Position numbers and translations under genes: made by a program | Source: Euglena gracilis | Lineage: Eukaryota > Euglenida > Euglenophyceae > Euglenales | DNA: 64,000 nucleotides | NCBI GenBank assembly: GCA_039621445.1 | Contig: CP154955.1 | Location: 45,469,540 to 45,533,539, forward strand | Direction of reading: 5' to 3' | The notes under the pieces: generated by a model | The model's database searches: none | Told to the model about the DNA's origin: nothing | The model's input: only the letters and a program-made list of their open reading frames with translations | In this document: one piece after another, positions 1-13,000 of the stretch | Numbering within the stretch: the stretch's first letter is position 1 | How the letters are laid out: each line of letters starts with the position of its first letter

Positions 1-2486
1 GGGACCTCCAACCCCCCAGCGAGCGCGCCCAACAAACCTAGCACTGGCCTCACAATAATCCCTATTTTTTATTTCTTCCTTATTTTCAATCAATTCATTC
101 AAAAAGCACACCAAATTTTCTAAACAAAATACCAATCTCGGGGGGAAACCAACAAAGACCAAATTTCGGGGAAACAACAAGCTTTTTGGCAGCCAAGAAA
201 AGCTCTGAACCATTTGGTGCCCTATTTTTCTACTCTCGCCTTTGTTGCTCTTGAAGTTTGTGAGCCATATGAAAACGAGAGCAGAAAAATGGGACTGCCA
301 ATTAAGGCAATAGCCCCCCTCCCGAACTCCCGAACTCCCGAACTGCGCACGGCCGCCCCTTTTGGCGGACCCCCGATCCCCGAACCACAAAAGAAAGTCG
401 GTTCCTGCGGGGGCGGGAAGGATACTCAATGCCAGCGCTGATAGTGCGCCACTTCGCGTCCCCACACCGGCGGGCCGCAAACCTCGTGGGGGCACGAAAG
501 GCCGAGCGCAAAGGCCTTCAGCCCGAAAAATATTCCACCTGACTCATGGAAAGGGAAAAAAAATGCGAACCAAGAAAAGTGTCGGTGTGCTGAGGGCCGG
601 CAAGCATCGGGGTAGGCCGTTGATCCTATAACCGGCGCTGCGAGCACCCTGTGCTCCTCGCCACCGGGTTTTCGGAGCAAGAAACTTTGCGGCGGCGGAG
701 CCTTTTTGAAGTGCTCCATCCTCCTTCATCGCGGAAAGGCGCCAAAAGTGTGGGGCCTCTTGCCCCCGACAAAACCCATCGCAAGGCATGTAGGCTACTC
801 AATTCCGAATCAGTGAGGCCCAAAAACGACAGGAATCCGCGCGGAACGAGGTCAGCACAGCTCCCGGCTTTATGAATGGATGTATGAATGCTGTTATATT
901 TGTAAGGCTGCGGCTCCCTTGCGGCGCCATGCCTTACCGCTCACGACAGAGCAGGCGCCTTGGCTCAGACTTGTCGGAGGAGGGCGGATCTTATAAATGG
1001 AACTGTGATTTTGAAGGCGCAAAGAAAAAAATTGCAGTGCTTACCGCGCCCGGGCATCAATTTTGGCCCTGAAGAACGGCCTTTGTGCTCGGGGTCCGAC
1101 CGCCACCACGCGCACTCCCTCGGGGAAGACCGGCAAGGGAGGAAGAGGCACCGAGGGCGAAGCAAAAAGACCCTTTGAGGCCATGCCTTGCTCGCCGGAT
1201 TGTGCCTTTTTCCGCCGGCGAGCAAGGCATGGCCGTACAAGGGCTAAGTGCGGAGCCCGAGGTGTCCGCTGCCATCGGCAAGTCTTGCTTTCTTCGCCCG
1301 CCGCGGCGGGAATGGCGTCTCCGCGTCTGCGGTCCTTATATGCAAGGGGGGGCGCCGGGGGTCGGGACGACCCGACACTGCGCAGGCGAGCGTTTGTTTA
1401 GCTCCGCTTCTTTAGGAGGGACGCGGCACAGCTGCATTATTCGACGGTTTTTTGAGGAGGTTTTCTGTGCGTGTTTTCTTTCGCGAAAAGAAAAACATGT
1501 CCGCGTTGGCAGTTTGAAAGAGAAATTTTTCTGTCAAAATTGGGGGAAATTTTAACCTGGAATGGACCTTAGGAAATTGTGTTCCGTCGACCAGGGAGGA
1601 TGGGACCGGGGGTGAAGTGCATAGCCCGACCGCTGCCCCTGAAAGAAATTTTTCTCCAAAAAAACCCAAAAAGTGTAATCTCAAATTTCAAATGGCCAAA
1701 AATTGGGGCCAAAATAAAATTTTCTTTTTAAAAAAATGAAGAACTTTCAAGAAAAGGTTGAAAAAATGGATGGGGAAAAAAAACTGCAAAAAAATCAAAT
1801 TTCACAATTCGGCGCCGCGGTCCCCGCCCCTGGGCTCCCCCTAACTCTTGGCCCAAACACAGTTCTTGACATAGAACCCACTACCTTCAGATTTGTGTCA
1901 TTCTTCTTTCATTTTTGCAGAGGTTGACAGATGGAACAATGGACCATCGAATACATACACTTGTCACATGGCAAAGCGTGTGGGAGGACGAAAACACGCA
2001 CGATGCTTCGCTCGGCAATTGATTGGAAGGTGCAAGAGGGGTCATGCAGTAAATCTGAGATAACAACAGCGGGGGCAAAAATTGCGCCCCGACCCCACAG
2101 AGAATTGCATCATCGCATCTCACACATGCCCCCCCCCCAAATCCAGAAATAGACAGATGCTGTTCGATGAAAGCCCTCTCTTCGGGTGAAGCCCCGCCCA
2201 AATCATATCCCCACCGCAAATTATTATTATTTGTATGTGCAAATTATTATTCCCCACTGGGACCCGACCTGGGTCGCCCTTTTTGCCCCACTGAAGAAAT
2301 ATGCTTTCATAAATGTTGGAACCACATTTTTTTTGAAATCATATGTATATTTTTACATGATTTCTACCACGTACCAATTTGAAAATGAGAAAGCAAATAA
2401 AAGGGCACAACAGATATTCAATCCATTTCGGGATTAACATGTGCCCCCCAAAATAAAAATAAAAACACTATATAATACCAAAACAA
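1..2486. other. no recognised gene
   Basis: 300-1450 is GC-rich and carries overlapping open frames on both strands that resemble nothing I know and lack convincing splice signals. 1680-2490 is AT-rich spacer. A 20-bp inverted repeat is at 1179-1234. Confidence 0.5.
1179..1234. repeat. perfect 20-bp inverted repeat
   Basis: GGCCATGCCTTGCTCGCCGG (1179-1198) and its exact inverse (1215-1234), separated by 16 bases. It lies in a GC-rich unassigned block. Confidence 0.7.
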
Positions 2487-2494
2487 TATCCTGC

Positions 2495-2902
2495 CCAGGG
2501 CGCTTTTTAACGACCCGGGGGGTACAGCCCAGAGGCTGGAAAATTTGGGCTGGCTGGAAAAAGCTGCCAGCTGACTCCCCCTCCCCCCCTCCTGGGCTGG
2601 AACTGGGCCCGACCCGGGGTCAAACCGGGGACCAAAAAAAAAAACAACAAAACTGCAAAAATGTCCAAAAATGCCAATTATGCAAAAAATCGCTTTTTTT
2701 TATCCCAAATTTGCCCTGGCCAGCCCTTTTCCGACCCATTTTTGCACCCCCCGAAAGCGAAAAATCCATTACTGTCCAGCCGCCCTTTGGGTGGCTGGAA
2801 ATAAATAAAACTCGTTGGGGGGGTCTGGGGCTGGAAAAGGGCTGTTGGCTGGCTGGACACCCCCCCGGGGTGTGGGGTCTAATTTCCTTAAGCCATGCCC
2901 TG
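2495..2902. mobile_element. hAT-like MITE, subfamily A (408 bp)
   Basis: The element starts CAGGGCGCTTTTTAACGACC and ends CCTTAAGCCATGCCCTG. It is flanked by a perfect 8-bp direct repeat, ATCCTGCC, at 2487-2494 and 2903-2910. Eight-bp duplications and CAGGG-type termini are typical of the hAT superfamily. The interior is rich in GGCTGG/CCAGCC and G/C runs and has no ORF, so it is non-autonomous. It lies downstream of the ZMYND12-like gene. Confidence 0.85.
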
Positions 2903-3007
2903 ATCCTGCCCCACTAATGATAATCCCCCTCCCCGAGGGTGGCCTTCGACCAACCAAAAAATTTGGGGGTATTTTTTTATTGGAGCAAGAAAAACCGAAG
3001 CATGCCT

Positions 3008-6000
3008 TCAGCCGGCAGGCGGGGTGGCGAGGGCATCCGACGTGTCCAGGGGCACGTCATAGCCGAACTGAGCGATGAACTCGCGCACGCGGAGCGTCGT
3101 CTGGTGCTGTACCCCGTACACCCGCTGTGGAGGGGGGCCAAAAAAAATCCACTGGCGAGCCCTGCAACCCGACCCTCCATTTGGAAATTCCACTGGCCAA
3201 ATTTGGACTAGCTGCAATCGAGCACCCTCACAATTGGTTCTGCAAACGTTTAAGCAGAAGCCTGGTCTGGGCAAATCCTTACAAAACCCCGGTGGGGTCA
3301 GGCCCCTCAATGTTTTACTGACAGTTTTTAGTTCTCATACTTCATATTTTTTCTTCCTTTTACAAAATTACAAAAAACACACATTTTCAGGGGCTTACAC
3401 ACGAGTCCGAAAAGGTCCTCAGCAGAGCAGTGACAAGGAGCTACCTTGTGGATCTCCACACTGCGGGTCATGCACTTCACAGCGTGGGTGTCGTCGGCGA
3501 TCCAGCGGTAATAGAGGGCTGAGGCAACACCAACAGTGTGGCGAGCGATCTCAAACTGTATTGTGGCTGTAGTTCGGCGTAAAAGCTGTTTCAGTCGATC
3601 AGTGAGATCGCTGATCAACTGAAACAGCTTTTACGCCGAACTACAACCACAATACAGTTTACAGTTTGTGTTTCACACACACATACCATGCATACACACA
3701 CCCATGCACCCATGCATGCGTGCATGCATACACACACATCCATCCATCCATCCATCCATCCATACAGCGGGGCATAGTGGGACGCTCCGTCGGACATAAA
3801 TGGCGGACATCTCGAGTGTTGATGGCATTTCTTGTGAGCTTTGAAGCTGCTGCAAACCCGGAAATGTTCAATATTCAAGGGTTTGAGGCTGCAACAAATA
3901 TACGGTTGCCCCACACCAAAGAACAACAGAAGGCTGTGGGCCTTCAACTACATCCCCCCAAATAACTTTGCAGTGCCCTAAAGCTTTGCGTGCCCAAACA
4001 ACTCTGCAGGGGAAGGCCGAAAATGATCGGTCCAAATAATTTCCCACAAAGAAAATATGTGAAAAATGATGCATCCTTTTGGGAGTTCAGGAGGTGATAA
4101 GCACAAAAAATTATCTGAAATGCCGTATTTTTCAGTTCTGATGAATAGAAGCATTACATAATGTCACAATTATTTTGTAAACATATGACAACAAATTTAT
4201 TTACAAAAAAGTGGTCAACAGCTCCATCGATGGTTTTGGGTGCTGCCCAAACAACTTTTCGCGGGGTCGGGGCCAAAAAGATTGGTCCATTAACTTTGCA
4301 GGGGGGGGCAAAATCATTTAGTCATTTTGGGGCTCACCCCCCCCTTCCCACCGACTGGGTTCCTCCAACCCCCGACCAGGGGGGGGAGTGGTCATACGCA
4401 TGGTATTTCAATGATCTCTGGTATTTCTCTCTGGTATGGTATTTCAGTGATCTCTTTAACTCTTTCACAAATTTAAATGATTGATTATCTTGATTGCCTG
4501 GACCCTTTTCGACCACCGTGGGAGAAAAAGAGGTCTGCTTCCGACCCGCAATGCGCCATCTGGTTGAGCGTTTGTGGCTCATCGCCATCCATAAACCGGA
4601 AGGCTTAATGTTTGTGAATCAAAATGACCTCTGGGTAGCCCCCTCAATATGTGGTCTGAAAAAGCCGCCCCACCCCCCCCACGCGTTAAATCATTGCTGC
4701 ACAAAGACCTCCTTTTTGTGGACGCTGTGTTTCCATTGTCCCCTGTCTCAGAAATCCCAGCCAAGACCTCAAAATATGTCATAATTAACTTCAGACTACT
4801 TGTCCAATTGACCGAATGGACGCAAATGAACCATTTTAACTGTTCCTTTGCGGACTTGCGCAAAAGAATCATCTGGGGATTGAAGTGCAGTAATGTTCAT
4901 GGGGAGGGGGTCCACACCATAGAAATACCAGAGAGGTTCTCTCACAATTTCACAACAACTTCCCCAGCCCCAAAAAGGCTGGTGTTGGAGACTATTGGTT
5001 GGTTTTGAAGTGGTTCCTTTGCACATTTGCGCAAAAGAACGAACAATGTTCTTTGCACATGTGCACAAAGAAACACTGACTTTTGCCCCTATGAGGGTGT
5101 CACATTGTCTCATTGTCTCAACGTGAGTGAGGTGATGTGGCCAACCTGGAACAGAGGTCAGCTGGTGTTGCAAAAGAATGTGTTTCCCAGGTTGAAGCTG
5201 ACTGTTAGAGAATTCTGGAAGTTCTCGAGATGGAAAAGACAAAGAGCGCACACCAGGCCAACTTCAAAAACCCCCACAAGGTGCTGCAGGTAATCAAAAA
5301 GACAGCAAAAGAGTGGACCTGTCAGGACGGCGCTGGCCGGTGCAACACCGAAATGCAGCGGACAGGACCGGGGGGCTTCCTGTGATATCTTATTTCTTGG
5401 GTGTCAACCTGGGGGATTTCACAACTCCGCATCGTGTTTCGGAGGGTCAAAAACATCAAATATCGGCATTTCCCCCTGGGTTCACCTCCGCAAACAATTC
5501 AAAAACCTGGAGCACACCATAGCTTCCCAATCACCAGGGGGGGTCACTTACCACTTTCAAATAACCAGTCACCCACTTCCTACCACAGTGGGGTAGCCAC
5601 CACAGGGGCCAGTCACTCTGGCCACTCATCCAAAAATGGTCCAAAATCAATGGATTTTGGCCAAAACCCCCCAAAAGTTTTCCGGCACCAGGTGGGCACT
5701 TTCGGCCATTCTTGGCCAACCCAACCCCAAGGGAGGGATCTGAGCCAAAAACCACTCAGTCACCTCCCGGGGGGGGGGGGGTGTCAGACACCTTAAACAA
5801 TGGTGTGGCCTGGACCCTAACAACCCCCTGAAATCAAACATGTGTTCCGCAAAGGAACAAAAAAGCTTAAATGCGAGATCCATTGTTTAAGAGCTCGGCA
5901 TCTGCCATCATTTTGAACTTTGTTCGACGTAAATTCGAGCTTCTGTTGTCGGTGTGCTATGCTTTTATGATAAACCTTGCACGGAAACCTGTTAAGGAGC

Positions 6001-9000
6001 ACAGCCCTCTCCACCGTTGGGTGGTGGGGGCAACCGTTCTTCATGAACCCCAAACCACGCAAATACATGTACAACTCAAACACCAAATGCAAAGCCAAAT
6101 CCAATTCAAACACCACATTCAACACATTTTATACATACTGTACAACTCAAACACCCAGCCACTCACAGCGGGCCCCATCGGCAGACCACGCACCCAGGAT
6201 CAGCTCCGCGCTCGCCGTGGCAGGGTGCACCAGGCCGAAGCGCTCCGTCTGCAGCCCCACGATGCCCCGCAGCATCTTCAGCGCGTCCTGGACGTTCTCC
6301 TCCCCTGGCCGGTGGAGGGGGGGGGGCAGAGCCGGCTGGAGTCCAACGCAGCCGAGATCCACGTGTACAGCGCCCCACAGCCCCCCCCTGGCGACACACC
6401 AAAAAGTGGTTCCCTCACTGTATGGGCACTCATTGCCCGTATCCTTCCCCTCCAGGCCCAATCCCAGGGGGGAGGGGTCACGAGCGGGTGCTCAAAAAAA
6501 AAGTGCGCGCGGGCCGTTTTTTTAACAACATATTTGGCCCAGCACCCACCTCCCAGGACCCCCCCAGAACCCCACTTCCCACGGACTTTGGGCCGGGTGA
6601 ATAAGAATCCCAGTACCAGTTACCCTATGTGGGGGGGGGGTCCCTTCGGGGGGTAGGGCTGCCCACCGACAGACCATGACCCCCCCCTAAATAACCCTGT
6701 TGGCGTTGCTTCAGGACCCCCAAACGATCAGCTGGGGGGTCATTCAGGGGGTTTTTCCCTTTTCTAAAGAAATTTCCATGGACCGCCATCATAAAAGCCT
6801 GGCCGGACCCCCTTGTGCGTCATTTAGAGGGGGGGTCATGGTAATGTGGAAAGGAGGACAGGATAGGGTTGGGGTTAGGTGTGAGGTTTGGTACGGGCTT
6901 ACGCAATGCATCTGGGGGGGGGCAACTTTTGGTCATTGCTGACCGATCCTCCCATGCCCCCCCCCCCTGAAGTCCAGAGCCCAAAATCAAGTCACTCATT
7001 CGAAGAAAACCAGCCAGCCGGCGCCACAGGCGGGGGGGTGTCGGACACGCGCTGCAGTGGTAGGCCGATAAATCAAGGCGCAGGGGGGGGGGGCTGTAAA
7101 ACGAGGCTTCTGCAACTGTGAGAGGGGGACCAGCATCGCACCGAAGAGGGCGGGGGTGCTCAGGACGGCGGGGTCCAGCTCCGGCCCGCCGAACACGAGC
7201 GTCAGGTGGTCGTACCAGATGTCCTTCACCTTGTTGTAGAATGCCATCGCGCTGGGGACGGTGGGGCGCGGAGGTCCACACCCGGGCAAACGTTTCCTCC
7301 TGACATGACTTAGCGGCTTTTTGAATAGAACGTTTTGGATCGGCTGCCAAAAACTGTGAAAAGCATGCTCATGTTTGTTTGTGGGGCCACCATGTCATTT
7401 GGCAACTTGCAGTCCTGTGATGAAACCCCCTGATTGCATTTTTCACCACATGCATTTGGCAAACTTCGTTTGTTGCTAAGTTCATTTGAGGGTATGCAAA
7501 ATAATACACCAAATGTTGCATCATGAATTGGGGGGGGGGGGACGGCGAATCCAGCAGTGTCCCAAATTTAATAAAAGATGAGAGAGGCAGATGGGCTGGG
7601 GGGATTGCCGGAATTCCCGACACCAAAAGCGGTGCAGCCAGCGCACCTGTCCATACTGCTCTTGGCGGCAAAGACATTGCCCAGGTCGAAGTACCCGAAC
7701 GCTGTCAGGATGTGGTTGGGACCGTTCAGCACCGTGAGGAAATACGTCTGGAAGCGGGTGGGGGTGGCTCGTCGTTGTTTGTATTAGACAGGGGGACATT
7801 TTGAGGCAAAGGTGGAGGACAAACCCCCGGGGTTTGCATTGGGCCAAAATCGTTCACCTAATTGCCGTTGTTCGCATGGGACTGTTCCCACCAACCTGCA
7901 CCCCCAGACCAGACTATCAAAATTCCAAAGAAGGCTGGGATCAGAGGCTGCCAACAGGGTTTTCTTAAAACCCCCCGGGGTCCCGTGGCCAGCTGGAAAA
8001 AGGTGCTGGCTGGACACAACCAGGGGGTGAGCGGTTCTGAGACAACCCCCAGAACCCCTTCGCCGACTGGGAGCTGGACCCGGCAGGTACCCAAAAAAAA
8101 TGCCTGAAGAAGCCCAAATCCAGCCTGGTTGGCCTGTTTCAACCAAAGTTTGGAGGTGAACACCCAAAATGCCTTTTTTTTTAAAGCTAATTTTGACCGT
8201 TTTTCCGAATTTTTTTTTCGGTCCAGCCTGGCTTCGCTGGGCTGGCCGGAACTTTATGTCAGCGGACCCCCCCCCCCGGGGGATTTCGCAGCCTGGTTGG
8301 GAGGTGCTGACTGGAAAAAAGGTGCTGGCAGGCTGGACTCCCCCCCCGGGGGGTAGGGCCCCCTCCTCCTCAAGAAAACCCCTGGCTACCAAACCAACCC
8401 CCCCCCCCCACGGAACAGCAGCGTCCCCTGGCCAATGATGCAATGCCTTTCCCCCCGCAGCAAGGGCTGGCAATGGATGGATCGTGGTGAAAGGGTTTTT
8501 TTTTTAAAGCCGGAGGGGATGCCACCCCTCCTCTGGAGGGGGGGGGGTCCAGCCAGCCAGCACCTTCTTATCCAGCCGTCCCCAGGGTCAGAAGGGTTGG
8601 CTATTGCACCCCATTCCAAAGCCTGACCTCCTTGGTGAAAGCCAACTTTCCTCCCCTTTTTCACCCTGCCTTTCCCCGTCACCTTGGTCTTGGGTGCGAC
8701 ATACATATTTGGTGGTCAGCGGCACACTTGTTTCAAAAGACGTGCAGAAGCTAGGTCGCTGCCAGTGTATCACAGATTTGGCAAGTGGAAATCCTGGTGC
8801 AGTCCCCCAGGGTGTCCCCTGGCCGGGCCAGCGAGCGGGCAATTTTTTCCAGTGACCGGCGCGAAGCACCAAAAGTTTATTGCGCCACAAAAATGGCCAA
8901 AAATGCCCATTTTTGGCCATTTTGGCCATTCTTTTTTGAACAAACTGAGCCAAAAAACACATTAAAAACCTCAGTTCCACATCGGCGCGCAGCACCAGAG

Positions 9001-9987
9001 GAAAATTTCTTTCCAGTTGGGGGACACTCGTACCCCTGTGGGAGGGGGTCTGACTAGTCCATTTTCCAGTGTCCAACAAAATGGCCAGCGGGGTGGGGTC
9101 GCACAGGTGTTAAATGATTTTATGGTTTGGACCCACCCACCCTGGGGCGGGGGGGGGGGCAGGCTCGGGAGGAACCCACTGTTTGGGGTCAGTTTTGTTG
9201 CAGGAATTATTTTTGCGGGGCTGTAATCAAAAAGGTGTCCTCCGAGCAAGGGGTGGGAGTCATTAGACAAGGGGTCCAAATAAATCGAAGGACACAGAAG
9301 AACCCCCCAAAACAGTCAGAAAATTACCTTCCAGCGCTTCGAGCAAAAATTTTTGGGCAATTTAAGTCAGCATCTTTGGTCATTTGGACAACTGCAAAAT
9401 ATGTCGGCTTTTGGGACTGAGGGGGGCCCAACCCTTCAACTATCGAAATCGACTCCGGCTTTACTCGCATGGGGCGCAGCCGGGCTGGAGGCTGATGGCT
9501 GGGCTCTCAGGACACATGACACATGACCGGCCGCAGCGACGGACAACGGAGGCAAGGGTGGGGCGGCACCGCCTGGGCGAGGTGCTTCAGGGCGAGGTCC
9601 AGCTTGCTGGCGGAGGCGTACAGCAGCCCGAACGTCTGGTGGAGCTCCGCCCGGAGGGCCACGGGCGCGTCCGGGTGCTTGAGGAGGGTCCACTGGGCGA
9701 GGGACAAGAACTCTTCTGCCTGCTTGAACTTGTCGAGGTCTGGGCGGGGAGCGGGGTGGAATAGGACGTGTGATTGTTTGGCGTGCACGTGCGTGTGTGT
9801 GTTGTGTGTGTATGTGTGTGTGTGTGTGTTGCGTGTGTGTGTTGTGTGTGTGTGTGTGTGTGTGTGTGTGTCTTGTGTGTGTCTTGTGTGTGTGTTGTGT
9901 GTGCACGCGAGCAAAAGTGGGAGCATATCAGCCCATGTGTTGGAACTCCGAGGAAAGAGCCGAGGATCAATTCGATGTAATCATGTG

Positions 9988-10031
<44 letters not shown>

Positions 10032-13000
10032 AAACAAAAAAAAAACAAAAAAAAAAAAAAAAAAAAGGGAGGGTGACCCACCTCCAAACCCCCCCCCCCC
10101 CACACCCCAACAATTAAACACAACTATTACTACCTCCACCTCCTCTTCTATTCCTCATATTTCTACTTTTTTGTGGGGCACTGGGTTCCAGGGGAGAAAG
10201 AAAGGCTGGCAGGACTTGAGCAGAAATTTGTACGACCAGTGCCTTTACCATCATCGGTGGCAACTACTTCCAGACTGCATAAGAGGTTCTTTAAAAAAAA
10301 AAAACTCGGGAGTGGGGGGGTTCCGGACCCACCCACCCGCCCACCCCTGGGGGCTCCATGGTGTCCAAGATGGTCCACTTGGCGGCAGTCAATTTTGGAG
10401 GCCAAAACAAAAAACTTCTCGGCACTTTGCACTGAAAATAGAGGAAAACCCCCTTTGGGGGAGGGGGTTTCCTCTCACTCAAGGGAGGGGGGCTGGGAAG
10501 GGGACCCACCTCTCTTTCCCCTGGGGCACGAAACTCTAAAAAAAAATACCGAGGCTGATGCAGAGAAGAGGACCAGTGTGAACAAAAAAACAAACACCCA
10601 GCATTCCTGCTCGCACACTTCAGCGTTCAATAAAGAAATGGAAGCACCCCCAGAATATTTTGTACGAAAATAACTGGTTTGACGAAGTCCACCCCCAGAG
10701 GGGGGAATACTGTTTGGAGGGAAAAAAATTGGAGGAATTTTCGTAAACCAAACACGAGACTTTGGATTCATTGCATTTGAATATTTCCTTTTTGAGATGT
10801 CTTTTTGTTCTCCCCAATGCAATCCAATGAATACCCCCCACCCAGAAACCCTCACTCAGCCGCCCCAAATATCACCCCCAGTTCTTCGGCCGCCCATATT
10901 ATGTTTTGTCCTCTAATTTTTGCACCCACCGGGCAATTTTTTTCACGAGAAGACAAAAAATAGACATTTCCTGGAAATTTTGTAAGATAATTGGAATATG
11001 ATGGAAGGGACACACACATTGGTTCGTCCGGGCGAGGTGGAAATAAGAGGGCACCAGCTGGAGGCTGCCGCTGCCATAATACGCCTCCTTCAGCTTCAGC
11101 GTACGCAGGCCACCCTGGGGACCAGCAAGGGGAGCTGATGCAATGCCCAAGCCCATATCAGCATATGGTACGCCGAAGAAAAATATTTTCATACATAGCA
11201 TAGCATATCATATCATATCATATCATATCATATCATATCATATCATATCATATCATATCATATCATATCATATCATATCATATCATATCATATCATATCA
11301 TGTCATATCATGTCATATCGTGTCGTATTGTATTGTATCGTATCGTAATGCAATAAACATGATCTCATTACCACCTTCGAGGAGCTCACCATGGCCCCTG
11401 GCGGGGGGAGGTACACAGTTGACCCACTGTCTAATCTCAACACCGTTGAAAGCCGTCAGGCAGGGGCCTAAACTGTGACCCAAGAGCTTCCCAGCGGCAG
11501 CATAGCAATCTGAGCACAGGCCCTCATTTTGGGGGGAGCACCTCCACGGACCCCTGGGTGTTGCCCTCCATCAGAAGGCGGCGGGCTTCGTTCTGCGCCA
11601 TCTCGAGCAGCAATTCCTACCCGAAAGTGCCCAAGGAGCAGGCGTCGCGGTCAGAACATCCAAAACATCAGAAATGGCCGTGCGGAGCCTTCAAATTGCA
11701 CAATGAGGGGGGGCTAGGGCAGGAAAGAGGCTGCTTCGTGGCAAGCTGGGAGGGGTGGTAAAGGCAACAGGGACACAGCACTCGATGACCCCGGGGTGGG
11801 CACTGTTTCCCGGGCCAAACCCCCCCACATTTTTTGACTCCTTCCCCCACAATCCCCCCCCTTTGGGGTACACCCACTCACTCACCCAGCCCAAAACCGC
11901 CCGAAAAATCCAAAACCCCCGAAGAATGTTCCGGGCAACCTGGCGCCCGGCGGGTTTGGGTTGGCCCAAGGCGCACCCCAGCCCTGCGGAAGGGGGTCAG
12001 CGGCCCAAACCCAGCCACCCGATTCAACCCCCCCCCCCCAGGGATGGGGTCGCACAGGGGTCAAATAAAATGAATGCATGCCAAGGACCCCTTCAACCAC
12101 ATTTGCTCAAACGGACTCGCAAACGTTGCTTTGAACAAAAAGACAAAAAGACCAGTTTCAGCATGGTGCGATCCAAAGATGATAAAAAGGCAAGCACGGA
12201 TGGAAATAACACACGGAGCGAAGGGCCAGGTGAACCAGCAAGCACACCATCGACGCCTGCACCTCCTCCTTCTGCTTCTGCCGGGCCAGGCTGGCATTCA
12301 GCCCATACGACGGCGCGTTCAGCATGGAGTGCAGCTCCTGCGTGGGGGGGTTCGAGATCAAACAATGGATGGACCCGGCCAGATGGACCTCACCTCCTGA
12401 AAGAAATGACCCCCCATCATACATAAATGGCACCCTGATGTTATGGACCACTCTACGGGGCTCCTAAATTGGGCTGCAATGTTTCAGCCAAAACTTTGAG
12501 CCCCCAAACCCCCCAAAACCCTTCAACACTTTGACCTCCTTTTTTAAAATCAGCCCAGCCCGGCGGTGACGAGGTGGCCCAATTCAAATCACCGGACTTC
12601 TTGGGGGGGGGTCAGGGTCTTCAGTCCGACTGGAAGCTGCTGGCTGGATTGAAAAAAGAGCTAATTGGTTGGACCCCACACCTCGGGGCAACCCCTGTCC
12701 CACAATGGAAACCTACAAAGGTTCATAGGGTCTGGTTTGGTTGGTTGACCGAAGGGGCAGGGTTTATAGGTGGGGGGGGGGGTAGGAGGAGTTGTTGGGG
12801 AAAACCTTGACCCTGAGGTGAGAGGGTGAACAAAAATCACGATAGACGATAATTTTGGTGAAATGCTCAAATTTTACCATAATTTATTCCAATAATTTTC
12901 GACCAATGTCGGCTTCCCACCCACGTCTGTGAAGTCTCAGCCCAAAATGACAAAACATGGCTGAGAAATGGTCTAAAATGCCCCAAAAATGACAAAAATG

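Noticed and set aside
1063-1555. Overlapping GC-rich frames of 112 and 156 codons on +
   Set aside because: Two frames are open at once, which is expected in GC-rich DNA; no domain and no supporting signals.
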